Positions 46,914 to 58,029 are shown, counted from the stretch's first letter. The stretch: DNA of 64,000 bases from Absidia repens (GCA_002105175.1 MCGE01000005.1:434001-498000); one strand, 5' to 3'. Notes: a model not told the origin generated them from the letters alone. Program-made: numbers and translations.

Positions 46914-49900
46914 TCATTGTTTTTTATTTCTAGTCGACTTTCTTGTTTTTCTACTCTTCTTTGCTAGCCATGCTTCCCTTTCGGCCTTTCTTTTACGCTG
47001 TTCTGCTTGCCTCGCTTTTTCTTTTTCTCTTTCTGCATTTTCCATTTCTATTGCCATTCTTTTTCTGACCTGATTTCCTTGAAATATTTGTATGTCATTA
47101 GAGTCTAGTGCTTCTTCTTTTTCCCAAGTAGCATCTTCTATTTCTAAACCTCTCCATTTTACTTTATATTCTTTTTCTTGAGGATTCCCTCTTACTTCTA
47201 AGATTTCTTCAAGTACTAGACGCATGTCTTTTTCTAGATCAGGGTCTTCTGAGATGGTTTTCAGTGCGCTAGGTGGGTAATGTTTATTCAACCTATTACC
47301 TTCCGTATTTTCTAATACGTACGCACCTCCGTTGTTTTTCCTAATGACTTTGTAAGGTCCTGTATATCTTGGCTCATTTTTCTTACTTCTTTTTGCAGTG
47401 AGTAATCCTACTAGTGATCCAGGCTTGAAATCCTTAATTCTGTGTTTCCTGTCAAATTGCCTTTGTGCAGTTTCTCTGACCTCTTTTGTTCTTTGTACTA
47501 TTGCTGGTATCACTATGTCAGCCATATCTTTTATTCTGCGACTTACTTCTAGTCGTCCTTCTAGTACTGATTCTTCTTCCGTCAGTAACGTCTTATCCTT
47601 TGCATTATTATAATCTTTGAATGTATTTAATTTTCTTGCAAACATGAGTGCAAATGGTGCAGAATTTGTCAAATTCACTGGTTGTGCATTCATGGCTAAT
47701 TGTACTGCTGGAAGATATTGATCCCAATCTTCTCCTTTGCCAACCATTTCTTTTGCTAAGGTTTCTTTTGTTATTTTGACTTTATTTTCTGCTACTCCAT
47801 TTCCTCTAGGGTGATATGCAGATATTAATCGATGATCGATTTTATTTGTCTTGGTAATTTGTTTAATTGTGCTGTTCACAAACTCCGTCCCATTGTCAGA
47901 CTGTAATGTTTTCGGAAATCCAAAGGTACAAAATATTTCGACTAATTTTTCACCAATGGTTTGCGAAGTCTTATCTGGTATTGCTTTAAGTAGCGTATAC
48001 TTAGTGCACACATCTACCATCACCATAATAAATGCATTTCCCTTGTGCGTCAGATCCATGGGTCCAGCTAAGTCTATGGCCCAATGATCACCTGGCATTG
48101 TTGCTGTAATTGATGCCAAAGGGTTATATCCTTTTCTGACTATATTATATTGCATGCAAGCTTTACAATTCCTGACAATATTCAAAGCATCTTCCCTTAT
48201 ATTTGGCCAGTGTATGCCATCTGCATGTATTGCTCTTTCCATAGCTACTGCACCAAAGTGTCCGAATGCATGTTGTTTGTGTAAAATTTGTTTTCTTTTT
48301 TCCAAATTGTCTATCAAATTTACTTCAACTTCTTCTGGTTGTTTTAAGTGTTGCGCTACATGTAGAGCTGTTGTTCTGTGATATAAATTTACCAATTTTG
48401 TTCTTTCTTCAACTGGTGGTGTAAAATGGTCATCATAATTTCCTGCCATTTTTTCTAATCTTTTGGCACTATATTGTTTTTTTATGGTTGGCTGATCCGA
48501 CTCATCCCCCTCCAGTTCTTTTTCCACAGAGAAAAGACGAGATAAAGCATCAGGCAACACATTATCCATACCTGGGATATGCGCCACAGTAAAGTTATAT
48601 TGTAAAATAATTTCTAGCCAATTGATAATCATAGGATTAGCAATTTTCTGCGTGTGTATGTATTTCAAGGCCCGATGATCCGTAAACAAAGTAAAAGGAT
48701 TGCCCCACAAAAATTTGTGAAATTTATGTAAAGCAAAAACAATAGCTAGTAATTCCCTTTTAGTCGTGCTATAATTGCGTTCTGAAGCTGAGAGCGCTCT
48801 TGCAAAGAATCCTAGATGCATGATCTTTTTCTCAATAACTTGAAAAAGCACAGCACCTATGCCTGTATTCGATGCATCAGTAGCAATATAATAAGGAGCA
48901 TTCACATGGGGGTATTTAATGACAGGGGCTAGCGTGAGTATACGCTTCAAGTCATTAAATGATTTCTCCTGAGCCTGTGACCATAAACCTGTGAGAGTCT
49001 TTGCCTTTCTCAACTTATCCAAAGGTGCTGTCAATACCGACACCTTGGGAATATGATCCCTGAAATAATTTACGACACCTAGAAATTTTTCAATATCATT
49101 GCCGGTCTTCGGTACTGGCCAGTTTTGTACATTGGTGACTTTGCGTTTGTCCAAGGATAAACCTTTCTCTGATACGCAAAAACCTAATAAATGGACAGTG
49201 CGTTGAGCAAAGTGACATTTATCGGGATTCAAAATTAAATTAACCTCAGTTAATTTATCAATGACACATTTAACATGTTCAGCATGGCGATCCATGTCCT
49301 GGGAATATACTACAATATCATCTATAAATGAAGTAGCAAAATCCATATGTTCTAATATTAATGCCGTGACTCTTTGAAACTTAGATGATAAAGGTTTGAG
49401 TCCAAATGGGCATCCCTGGAACATATATTGTATTCCTCTGTGCGTGAACGTCGTCTTGTGTTGATCCCGTGGTTCAATTTTAAATCGATGGAAAGCAGTT
49501 TTCAAATCTAAAGTTGAGAAGACTTTCGCATTATTTAAAGTTCCAAAAATATCCCTGATCAAAGGTAAAGGATATTTATCATCTGGTAACAGATTATTAA
49601 TGTGTCGTGGATCTAGGCATGGTCTTTTACGACTTTTCTTGCCATCAGCATCTTTTTTCGGTGCCAGTGTCAATGGACTATTCCATTGGTTATTCACAGA
49701 TGCCTTAATAACTGTTCCTTCTGCTAGCCAATTATTTACGGCTTCATCTACTAATGGCATGAGTTTATCTGGTAATGGATATTGTCGTTTGTAACATGTC
49801 TGTCCTTCTGGAGTGTTTAATGATACTATACTTTCTGGTACTGTACAGAATGATTTTTTATCAATGGCCTGATTTAAATCGATGCTCTGCTGGATTTTAG

Positions 49901-50215
49901 AAAAAAATAATTTTTGATCTAATTCAGTTCCCGCCGGTGATTCATCTGGTTTAGGGATGTCTGACTCTAAGCTATCATCAAATGTGAAATGATTTCTATC
50001 ATTAAATGATACTGCTAATCCTGTTATAAACATTCCTAATTTTCCAAACAAATCAGTGCCTATAACACATTGATATTTATTATCCGTATTGACCGCATAT
50101 TGCATGGCTTCGAATCTGTGTTTATGTTCTTTGCCATTATATTTGATATTCAACACTTCTGTGTGACCTAATCTTTTTAATTGTGGAGTCGATGCAAGAG
50201 TTATAAGACCTTCAG
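46914..50215 (-). CDS. pol: Retrotransposon Pol: protease remainder, RT, RNase H, integrase, chromodomain
   Basis: One open frame of about 1100 codons; the first ATG is at 50156 but the frame is open back to about 50240 and overlaps the end of gag. RT: SPLTLAPKKDADGKKSRKRP, LDPRHINNLLPDDKYPLPLI, FSTLDLKTAFHRFKI, QGCPFGLKPLSSKFQR, active site FIDDIVVYS. RNase H: YYIATDASNTGIGAVLFQ, TTKRELLAIVFALHKF, FTDHRALKYI. Integrase: H-H-C-C zinc finger (HAFGHFG...HADGIHWP...CKACMQY), then the D,D-35-E core with DHWAIDLAGPM, LQSDNGTEFVNS and AYHPRGNGVAENKVK. After the core come a GPY/F motif (RYTGPYKVI) and a chromodomain (LEEILEVRGNPQEKEYKVKW, RGLEIEDATWE), then a Lys/Arg-rich tail. All catalytic residues that I checked are present. 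Expression probably needs a -1 frameshift from gag. Confidence 0.95.
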
Positions 50216-51892
50216 CTTTTTTACAACAAAATTTTTATTAACTAAAAAACTGTGACTAATACTACTGAAGTTGGAGCCGGTATCCACCAAGGCGTATAGG
50301 CAATTGTTTTCTATAATAATAGGAACAATAAATGAGTCATCGTCTAGCTTTGCCTCTTCAGTATTTCTTTTAGTCATCTTACATTGCATGTTGTCATTCT
50401 TGTCCAGCTCCATGGCATTCCAGTCGACGGAGCCATCTAGCGCACATAAGTCTTGCACGGCTTCTTCACGGAGTTCTCTTTCCACTTCTTCCTTGATTCT
50501 CGCTCGATACGCCAGTCTGCCTTCGCTGGTCGAGCATTCCTGATCCGAAGGGCTTTCCACCTGTTCATCTGCTTGCACCGGTGCTTTTTCTTGGCGTCGA
50601 GACATGCGCATTTTGTATTCCCGGTTGTGCTGGTTGCGGTGATCCATGTACTCTTGGCATTTGTGTCCCGGTGTCCAGCTGTTTTTACAGTGAAAACAAA
50701 GTCCTTCCTTGCGACAATGCTGTTTTTCTGCCGATTCGCCTGAATAGTCCTTTCGTTTGAATGCCGGGCTTCTGTCTTGCCGTTGTTGAGTGTTGCGGAT
50801 CCTGCCACCTGCTTCTTGACGAGCACCTTCGTGATGATTAGCGTAACTTCGGTGCTTGCTTCTTCTGGCTGCATCCTTGGACCCTTCCGCAGGATACCCC
50901 CTTCCATTCATCCTAGGTTGAGTAGCATAGCGACTATTGCGAGATCCTCCAAAGCCCAAGAGATTCTTCTTACCTACACTGAGGATAGGCGACACATCAG
51001 CCAAGAATGCCACGTTGATAGGTGGTCTTATTTCGCTTCCCATGCTTGCGTTGGTTTGTCGAATTTTGTCGGAAAAGTCACCGTAATGATCGTCCATGAT
51101 TTGTAGCAAGATATTGCCGTAAACTGTCGAATCAGGTGCACTGGCGTCCCGCATACGCATCCGAAATCTGTCAATAAAGTCCACCGGGTCTTCTTCTTGC
51201 CTGGGTGTCATGTTCATGAGTTGTTGAAAATAAATGGCTTCCATACGTTCGCCCTTGTACTTCTTCACGACCATTTGCTTGGCCTCGGACCAGGAGAGTT
51301 TCTTGCCCATGATGTTCTGTTGATACCATGTGGTCTTGTCATTGGAGTGCATCACCGCGCTAATGAAACAAGCTTCCCAATGTTTTTCCAAATTCAATCC
51401 GTTTTGATTAACCACAATCATTTCAAAAGTGGTCAGGAAACGGTCGATATTTTCATGTACGATATTACCTGCTTGCACGTCCACATCGCCAGGGAGCTGT
51501 AGCAAAGGAATGTTTTTGGGGATCACCACTTTTTCATGCTGGTAGTGCTTCTTCATCTGATTGCGCTGCTGGGTCATCGCTTCCAGTTCTTCACGCAAGT
51601 TCGTACTTTTCACACGCAATTCTTCCCAACGTGCTTGGTTACCTTCATCATTCACCAGGCTGTTTGCTTCAACCAATGTACTTGCATAAGCTTTTCTTGT
51701 CAATGCAATGCTTTCATCCAACAGAGCTAGCAAGCCTTCTTCTGAGACATCATCCTTGCCTTTGGTAGAAAGATCATCTGCTTTCACTTCATCATTTATC
51801 ATGTTGCTTGGATCACATTCCATTTCTTCAAAAGGAGTAACAACAGCTTCTACTTCTTGAGCCGCCTTTTGTTCTTGGATAGAGTAAACCAT
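50201..51892 (-). CDS. gag: Retrotransposon Gag with CCHC knuckle and start of protease
   Basis: 563 codons from the ATG at 51892, 23 nt downstream of the 5' LTR. N-terminal helical part (SIALTRKAYASTLVEANSLV; LREELEAMTQQRNQMKKHYQ), then the Ty3-type capsid region (DRFLTTFEMIVVNQNGLNLE; KKLSWSEAKQMVVKKYKGER; DPVDFIDRFRMRMRDAS). A basic Arg/Gln region follows, then one zinc knuckle CFHCKNSWTPGHKC, a charged linker, and the N-terminal half of an aspartic protease with the active-site motif ALVDTGSNFSSIS. The frame stops at 50201 just after VVKKLKVL, inside the protease, so the protease is completed only by shifting into the pol frame. Confidence 0.93.
   Translation of the reverse strand: MVYSIQEQKAAQEVEAVVTPFEEMECDPSNMINDEVKADDLSTKGKDDVSEEGLLALLDESIALTRKAYASTLVEANSLVNDEGNQARWEELRVKSTNLREELEAMTQQRNQMKKHYQHEKVVIPKNIPLLQLPGDVDVQAGNIVHENIDRFLTTFEMIVVNQNGLNLEKHWEACFISAVMHSNDKTTWYQQNIMGKKLSWSEAKQMVVKKYKGERMEAIYFQQLMNMTPRQEEDPVDFIDRFRMRMRDASAPDSTVYGNILLQIMDDHYGDFSDKIRQTNASMGSEIRPPINVAFLADVSPILSVGKKNLLGFGGSRNSRYATQPRMNGRGYPAEGSKDAARRSKHRSYANHHEGARQEAGGRIRNTQQRQDRSPAFKRKDYSGESAEKQHCRKEGLCFHCKNSWTPGHKCQEYMDHRNQHNREYKMRMSRRQEKAPVQADEQVESPSDQECSTSEGRLAYRARIKEEVERELREEAVQDLCALDGSVDWNAMELDKNDNMQCKMTKRNTEEAKLDDDSFIVPIIIENNCLYALVDTGSNFSSISHSFLVNKNFVVKKLKVL
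50216..50222 (-). promoter_or_regulatory. Candidate -1 ribosomal frameshift site, A AAA AAG
   Basis: In gag frame the sense strand reads GTA AAA AAG CTG. The heptamer fits X XXY YYZ. After a one-base backward slip the frame continues GCT GAA GGT CTT ATA ACT and runs open into pol. The gag and pol frames overlap only from about 50240 to 50201, and this heptamer lies inside that overlap. Confidence 0.7.
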
Positions 51893-51899
51893 GTTAAAA

Positions 51900-51915
51900 A
51901 ATTCGTTTAAAAAAA
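51900..51915 (-). promoter_or_regulatory. Primer-binding-site position without an obvious tRNA match
   Basis: The sense strand right after the 5' LTR reads TTTTTTTAAACGAATT, which does not look like the complement of a common tRNA 3' end (TGG...). The 7-mer TAAACGA is complementary to TCGTTTA inside the LTR, so self-priming as in Tf1 is possible but only weakly supported. Confidence 0.4.
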
Positions 51916-52204
51916 TGTAAAGTCGGTAGGATTGATAAAAACAAAAATAACGAGAATAAAAAATAAACGAGATTTCGATATGGTTTTATTTTGTGCTGAC
52001 CATCCCGTTATTTATAAGAAAAGCGGTGTTCCTATTAATAATGTGAAACTAGTGACTATTGTCATGATAACCCATCCGATGCTTTCCTATCAATATCTCT
52101 GATCTATCATCTTGCAACTACATGATCCGATAGTCGTTCCTTGATCTGGATTTTATTAGCATATTGATACTCAGGTGGGTAGGTGTATTATTTCTGACAC
52201 CACA
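51916..52204 (-). repeat. 5' LTR (289 bp)
   Basis: Partner of the 3' LTR, no difference seen. It carries the element's promoter (TATAAATAA in the sense strand near 52010). Confidence 0.96.
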
Positions 52205-54191
52205 GGAGGTCATAGAAATGATTTAAAATCCCGCCCACGTGAATGTTTACTTTATTTTTTTTTTTTCTCTCTCTCTCTCTCTCTCTCTTTTACTTCTTTG
52301 TTTTCTTCACCATTCAACTTTTTTGAGGTTGCGGTGATCTTAGATTAATATTAGGTCTAGTTTAGAACAGTTTTCAGCTCAGGGATTACAGCCTGCATGG
52401 GGAAACCCTTCCATTATGGATTCAGGATATTTTTATGTATAAGGATTTTAAGATCACCATTAGCAGGCTTTTGAAACCTTCATATAGCTTAGTTTAATCT
52501 CAGTTTGTCCAAAGTTTGAATTTACATTTGAATAAAACATGACTATTTTTATTTGCTTTAATGAAAAATGTCTCATTAGTCTTTCTCATGCTTTGTGCAA
52601 TAGATCCCTTTTTTCATCAACCCTTATTTGGATGTCTTATTATACTTCAAAACAAGTTACTATTTTAGAGTATTACTCAGGTCTTGCTCAGTACATTGGC
52701 CCTTTTTTACAATTGCCCCTTTAGATTAGCGTTGCCTGTTTTTAGATCCCCCATCAAACTCCCTCATGCTACCTCCACTAGATTCTTTGTTGCAGTGATG
52801 CCCGCGTCTTTAGTTCAGTATTTCCAATATGCTTCAAATAAAATATGCCTTTTTGCCAAAGCATTCTCTTTCTTATTATATATTGAGTGCGGACCTATTT
52901 CTGCTATATGTGTCGTATGCTTCGGTGAGCATAGGCTGACTCATGTATGGAGCTCTCCACCATAAATCATTTGTTTACATATTCTATCTGGGTTGGTCAA
53001 TATGACTAGCCCCTACTCCTAGTTTGCTGTTTTAGATCACTTTATGTAAAACATGACCCTATTACTGCTCAACCATTTATATTAATCAACCTGGATTGTG
53101 TCGGCTGTGTAATATTTACTATCTAAAGCCTTCACTAGTCTGCTCAGACTGTATATATCCAGTTCGCTATTTTCATTGCGTGCGAGGCAATGATATCGAA
53201 TCTCACTCCATTAAAAACTTACACTTGAACAGCTTCCCCTTCCTGATACCCAGTAGATTATTTTTGGGGGGAAAATATCATAGTCTGGCTTTCTTTTTTT
53301 TTTTCGTTCAATTTGCAAATGAAAAAAGTGCACCTGCTTTACGCTCTAAAATGTGAAGTAAAAGGCGTTTGTTGGTTTTATTAAAGTTGAAAAGTAGGTT
53401 TGATGGGATGGTCCACACCCCATGCCCATTGTTTTATGGCATTTTGGTGCATATGGAAAAAAAGTAGAGGGTAAGCATTGACGCCGCCCTCTCCGGTATC
53501 TCGCACATGGTGAACAATCCCCTGGGTTCAGCCACCAGGAGCATCGTTCTGTTTAATGGTAATAGGAATGGGCATGTATATGTCTGTGGAAAAAGAAGAA
53601 CGGAAATTGGTTGCCTTTTTCCTCTTACGCCATCCTACGAACGGTCTCCTATCTACTAGTCTTCAAAAAAGAAAATGCATAAAAGACATATATATATACA
53701 GTGATTGGCTAATATAAAAAAAAATTAAGTAGTGAAAGGCGCATAAAATTGTGCATAAAAATTAACAGCCACAACAAAACCTTGGAACGTATCTCTTGTT
53801 GAGTTTGCCTGCCACTTATGGTAAATCAATCGGGGGTCAAGGTGTTGATAGAAATAAACGGGAGGAGGCAAAAGTATGGGATGACTGAAGTAATAAATGT
53901 GAGAGAAGTTATTAGTAGCAAATGCCCATTTCATAACATCATACAATTAAAAAAAAAAACTTCGGGTACAGCCTTTTTATTTCAATTTAAATTCGGGCGA
54001 ATGTTTGAATTTAGGAGTGTGGAAGTTGGGAGTGAGCTTTTCCATAATCCTCACTCCCCATCCCTCGCGCAAGAAAAAAGTCTCGGTTTAATCTGCCGCA
54101 TCAAAAAAATAAAGTATTAAAGCGCCGCAAGGAAATTATAATAAGGTGAGAAAACAAAATTTCTTTATTTTTCTTTTTATTTCTTGGAAAA
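52205..54191. other. Intergenic region with R1 copy E
   Basis: No supported gene in about 2 kb. R1 copy E fills about 52,210-52,860. The remainder is AT-rich; short ORFs at 52684-52965, 53096-53356 and 53818-54120 have no family similarity. The last 70 bp are the T-rich promoter of the SDR gene. Confidence 0.6.
52210..52860 (+). repeat. R1 dispersed repeat, copy E
   Basis: Head AAAATCCCGCCCACGTGAAT at about 52225-52244, a (CT)n run at about 52267-52290, core AGGTCTAGTTTAGAACAG, TCAGCTCAGGGATTACAG, GCATGGGGAAACCCTTCCAT, then AATAAAACATG near 52532 and a second AATAAAATATG near 52843. It starts directly at the target duplication of the retrotransposon. Confidence 0.8.
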
Positions 54192-55525
54192 ATGTTGTCT
54201 ATCATCTATTCTGGTAAGTGCACCTCAACAGTTGATATACAACTTAACAACGCTAATGGCATTTTCTTTTATTTTCAATTTTATTTGTAGTATTCTTTTG
54301 GATCGGATTTCTGGCTGTCGTACCGTACCTTGCTTTGGTTCTCTACGGTGCTTATGTCTGCAAAGAACAGGACTTGAAGAAGAAATACAACGCGAAATGG
54401 TAAGCAACTTTTATATATCATCATGTGTGCCTTTTTTTTTTTTTTATCCTTGTTTGTCCTTCACGACTAACTTTACTTTGTCTATTCTGTGATAACGCGC
54501 TGCTATAGGGCACTCGTGACTGGTGGCTCGTCCGGTATTGGTGCTGCTATTGTACGTAAATTGGCTGCTCAAGGACTGAATGTGGTTGTGGTGGCATTGG
54601 ACGATCAGTTCCTGACTTCTTTCAAAGAAACCATCGTGACCGAATTCCCCCAAGTTACCTTCCGTTTCGTGGGGTGCGATCTCTCTGATGCCCAAGGTAC
54701 CGCATATATGGCTGCCATTCGTGAACAGACTGATGATATTGATGTCCAAGTGGTATGCAACAATGCTGGGTTTATTACTACTGGCGCCTTTGCTGATATT
54801 GCTTTGGGACGTAATATGGCCAACTACAACACCAATGTCACCGCCTGTTTGCAAATCACTCATCACTTTTTGAACCGCTTATTGGACCGTAAGCTCAAGG
54901 GATTAGTTACCTTTACCTCTAGCAGTGCTGGCTTCATTCCCAATCCTATGAGCTCATTATATGGTATGTATGTTGTGTGTTTGTGTTGTATGTTTATATG
55001 TATTGATGTTTTATTTGACAAATGTAATTTTTTTTTTTTTTTTTTTTTGTTCAATATCCCAATAGCTTCCACCAAAATCTTCTTGACCACCTTTGCTGCT
55101 TCGTTAGCTGCTGAATATGCCGAAGATGGTATTGATGTGCTTGTCGTTGTAAGTTCCTGCAATTTTTTTTTTTTAGTTTATGTCACTTCACCTACTCATC
55201 TTTCTCCCCTCCCCCTATTTCTTTGCGCTTATCCTAGCATCCTTCGCCCATCAACTCTAACTTCTACAGCAATGCCGGTAAGATGTCCGCTTTATTATCC
55301 GCTCAAAAATTGTCCTCCTCTCCCTCTGTGATTGCCGATACTATCTGCTGTAATGCTGGCAAGGTGGTTGTTTCTGATCAAGGTATCATCACTGTGGTCA
55401 TGAAGATTATCACTACCAAGGTATTGGACTGGAACGTCTTTACTGAAATCATGAAGCTGGCTTTACGGTACACTGGTGATTACAAGGCAATGAAAGTACA
55501 GCGACAAAGCAACAAACAAGATTAG
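54192..55525 (+). CDS. Short-chain dehydrogenase/reductase, N-terminally membrane-anchored
   Basis: NAD(P)-dependent oxidoreductase, probably at the ER; resembles the steroid/3-ketoacyl reductase-like SDRs. Five exons (54192-54213, 54291-54399, 54509-54963, 55066-55148, 55238-55525) give 957 nt, 318 residues. Residues 1-30 are a membrane segment (FFWIGFLAVVPYLALVLYGA). The Rossmann fold opens WALVTGGSSGIGAAIVRKLA (TGxxxGIG), with CNNAG at the NNAG position and the catalytic Ser...Tyr-x-x-x-Lys in FTSSSAGFIPNPMSSLYASTK. The Tyr and Lys codons are split over intron 3. HPSPINSNFY follows the active site, the usual P-G/S cofactor loop. The substrate cannot be read from the sequence. Confidence 0.9.
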
Positions 55526-56155
55526 TTTAGTTTAGCTTAGCTTAGTTTAGTGTCACATCTATCACTGTCGTCCTGCCTCTCTTCCAATTCAGCCATTAGT
55601 TATACTTACATTACTCTTTATGAATATTGGTTGTTCTGAATAATATTAATAAAAAAGTGGTTTATGTTTATTGAAAATTGTGTTTCAATTTATTATTGTT
55701 TGAATAGTGGTGATTTGAGGGTGATGTTGATATTGAATTTCAATTTTTCAAGAAAGCAGGTAGTCTACGGTAGTATGTATACAAGGTAGGCTAGCGGCTG
55801 ACTTCATGGTACAGCATATACAAAGCAGAGAAAGTGCAACGACAAATCAGAACACAAATATATCTCATCCTTCAAATTCAATACTAGGACTAAGAATAAG
55901 GATACTGTTGATAAATTTTTATGAAAATGTGATCGATCTTTTTTATTATTTGACGATTGTTGATAACTACAGTTGTATAAAACTAAACTACAAAATAACC
56001 TAAACTAAAATATACTATATTGATATACTGCGGTAGGAATGTTTTCGATAAGCGAATATAAGTATACATAACATAAAAAAGATAAAAACTAAAACTAAAA
56101 CTAAAACTAAAATCTAAAACTAATACTAATACTAACAACGAACCATAGCTATCCA
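55526..56155. other. Convergent 3' region (SDR / VAP)
   Basis: 630 bp, no gene. Poly(A)-like signals (AATAAAAA) at about 55649. A CTAAAA-type minisatellite lies at 56085-56135. ORF 55806-56003 has no support. Confidence 0.6.
56085..56135. repeat. CTAAAA / CTAATA minisatellite
   Basis: Tandem AAAACT units (about six) changing into CTAATA units, directly beyond the VAP stop codon. It is not the fungal telomere repeat (TTAGGG). Confidence 0.8.
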
Positions 56156-57399
56156 CTAAATAACCTGTTTCAGCAAAATAAAGGAAACCAAGAAGGAGAG
56201 CAAGGCAATGATTACAACTAAAGGCAAAGAGATACCATTGGACTTGGTGATATGAGATTCGAAAGCAGCATCAGGTGCCCGAGACCGCAAAGATTCCAAT
56301 TCATTCCGGTAGGCATCCAATTCCGATCGCATTTTAGCCATTTCATCCATAGAAGATGATTTTGGCACTTCGTCCACTCGAGGAGTAGGTTCAATATGTG
56401 CTATCTCTTCAGGGGCCATAACTGAGTCCACAAGGGTGACATTGTCAATTTCCTATTATAACCAGCAAAGGTGAAAAAAATAGAAGTACCCGCATGTGAT
56501 CGCATGATGAGTAAGTTATAGATTGAATGTAAGGTCAGTCCATTCTTAGTCCTCCCCTCCCCCAGGCCTCCGTGCCTCTCTTTTTTTTTTTTTTTTTTTT
56601 TTTTCAAAAACACAACAACATTTGTATACCTTTTCGGCCTCTTCAGAAAAATAACTACATCGTAATTTGATTTGCTGAATGAGAAATCTTGCTTTGGTTT
56701 CCACATGGGGCCACTATTATGATACCACAGTAAAAAGCATATGTATTAATCCTGTTATACTACCAATATTTTTTCGTTGTTTTACAAACTTACTAATTCA
56801 GCCAACTCCAAATCCTTAATATCATCGACCAATGGAACTGTTTGCACCAGAAATTTATCTTTACATTTTTGGTCCAATGGAGGTTCTTCTTTGAAAGGTT
56901 GAAGCATCACTAGTTGGCGTAATAATAAAACAATCAAGTCACTACGGCACATTGAGAGCATCCTAAATAACAACACGCATTGACTCGCCCTTCCTTACCT
57001 TGCACTTCCTGGCTTTTACCGGCAGCCACAATACCAGCGTTGGGACGGACACAGTAGAGTTTGGGCGCAGTGGTCTTAACTTTGAAGGCAATGTTTTCCT
57101 TGGTAGGATTGCGGACAATAAGTGTTTCTTTTGACATACGAGTCAAAGGGCCTACATAAAAGTGAATATATATCATTTAAAAAAGACCCGAAGAAAAAGT
57201 TAGCGGTTGATCCAGTTTTATCTCTCCCTACAGCTTTTTGCACACCCAACTTCTCGTCTGACATCCTTTCTTTTTTTTTTTTTTTTGTATACATATATAT
57301 TTTTTCCATCGACAATTTGATAAAACTACACGTGTTTTTTTTTTTTACTGACTTACGTTTGAAGGTCAATATCTCTGAAGGTTCCAATTGCACAGACAT
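56156..57399 (-). CDS. VAMP-associated protein, MSP domain (Scs2/VAP-like)
   Basis: ER tail-anchored adaptor that binds FFAT-motif proteins at membrane contact sites. Five exons (57399-57357, 57151-56999, 56909-56794, 56713-56630, 56452-56156) give 693 nt, 230 residues. The MSP domain occupies about residues 1-125: MSVQLEPSEILTFKRPLTRM, LIVRNPTKENIAFKVKTTAP, LYCVRPNAGIVAAGKSQEVQ, VMLQPFKEEPPLDQKCKDKF, LVQTV. KVKTTAPKLYCVRPN is the FFAT-binding signature. A short coiled coil (MAKMRSELDAYRNELESLRS) precedes a C-terminal membrane anchor (LPLVVIIALLSFLVSFILL) that ends KQVI. Intron 4 carries a run of about 25 thymines on the plus strand. Confidence 0.95.
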
Positions 57400-57749
57400 G
57401 ATATTTGAGTTGGTGATCGAATGAGGTGAAAAGTAGACAAAACAAAAAAGAGAAAAACACAAAGCAAGTTTCCCAGCAAAGAAAAAGAATATATTTGAAC
57501 CCCGATGAATAATTTTGGGAGCGAATTTCGAAAAATCGAGGCATAACGAGGCGTTGCCATGCAGTGTCAGGAAATGATCACTAGCATTTCAACAATGACA
57601 CATCAAGGTTAAGGTATTCTATAAGCAGACAAATATTTAAAACAATTTGATACAATAAAAGCATTTTCTTATAAATACGGCCTAATGACGATGTATAGTG
57701 TATCAGTAGTGGGGGATAACACTTTACATTAAAGGAAACGCAGGCGGTG

Positions 57750-57990
57750 CGATCCAAGTTGACTGATGCACATGCGAGATTAGAGTGTCACATTCCATAT
57801 CAAATAACCTAAGAATCCAGTTAATTACAATGGCCTTATGGCGGGGCTATATTTTGCAGGAGAGGCGCTGCTGGTGGTAGAGCGTAAATTGGTTGATCCA
57901 AATGATAGAGCGGAAACAAGGTAGCATTTCATATCAAGCAATCTAGGACTGCAAGTTAATCACAGAGACTCAATTGGGGAAACACTGCTA
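57750..57990. repeat. Diverged tandem duplication, unit about 135-145 bp
   Basis: GATCCAA...CACATTCCATATCAAATAAC then CAGTTAATTACA at 57751-57830 is repeated as GATCCAA...AGCATTTCATATCAAGCAAT then AAGTTAATCACA at 57895-57965. It is imperfect. Confidence 0.5.
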
Positions 57991-58029
57991 AGACATAAAT
58001 TAGTGTTTTATGGAACAATCACAATACAA

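Larger units (their letters stand above)
46343..52209 (-). mobile_element. Ty3/Gypsy chromovirus LTR retrotransposon, intact-looking, with 5-bp target duplication
   Basis: The element proper is 46348-52204 (5857 bp). Both LTRs are 289 bp, start TG and end CA, and I found no difference between them. The flanks are GGAGG at 46343-46347 and GGAGG at 52205-52209, a 5-bp target-site duplication. Coding order in the sense strand is gag, protease, reverse transcriptase, RNase H, integrase, chromodomain, the Metaviridae order. Both reading frames are open over their full length. It is inserted at the outer edge of the head of R1 copy E. Confidence 0.97.

Noticed and set aside
56085..56135. CTAAAA repeats as an internal telomere tract
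   Set aside because: The unit lacks the G/C triplet of TTAGGG-type telomere repeats and lies between two ordinary genes.
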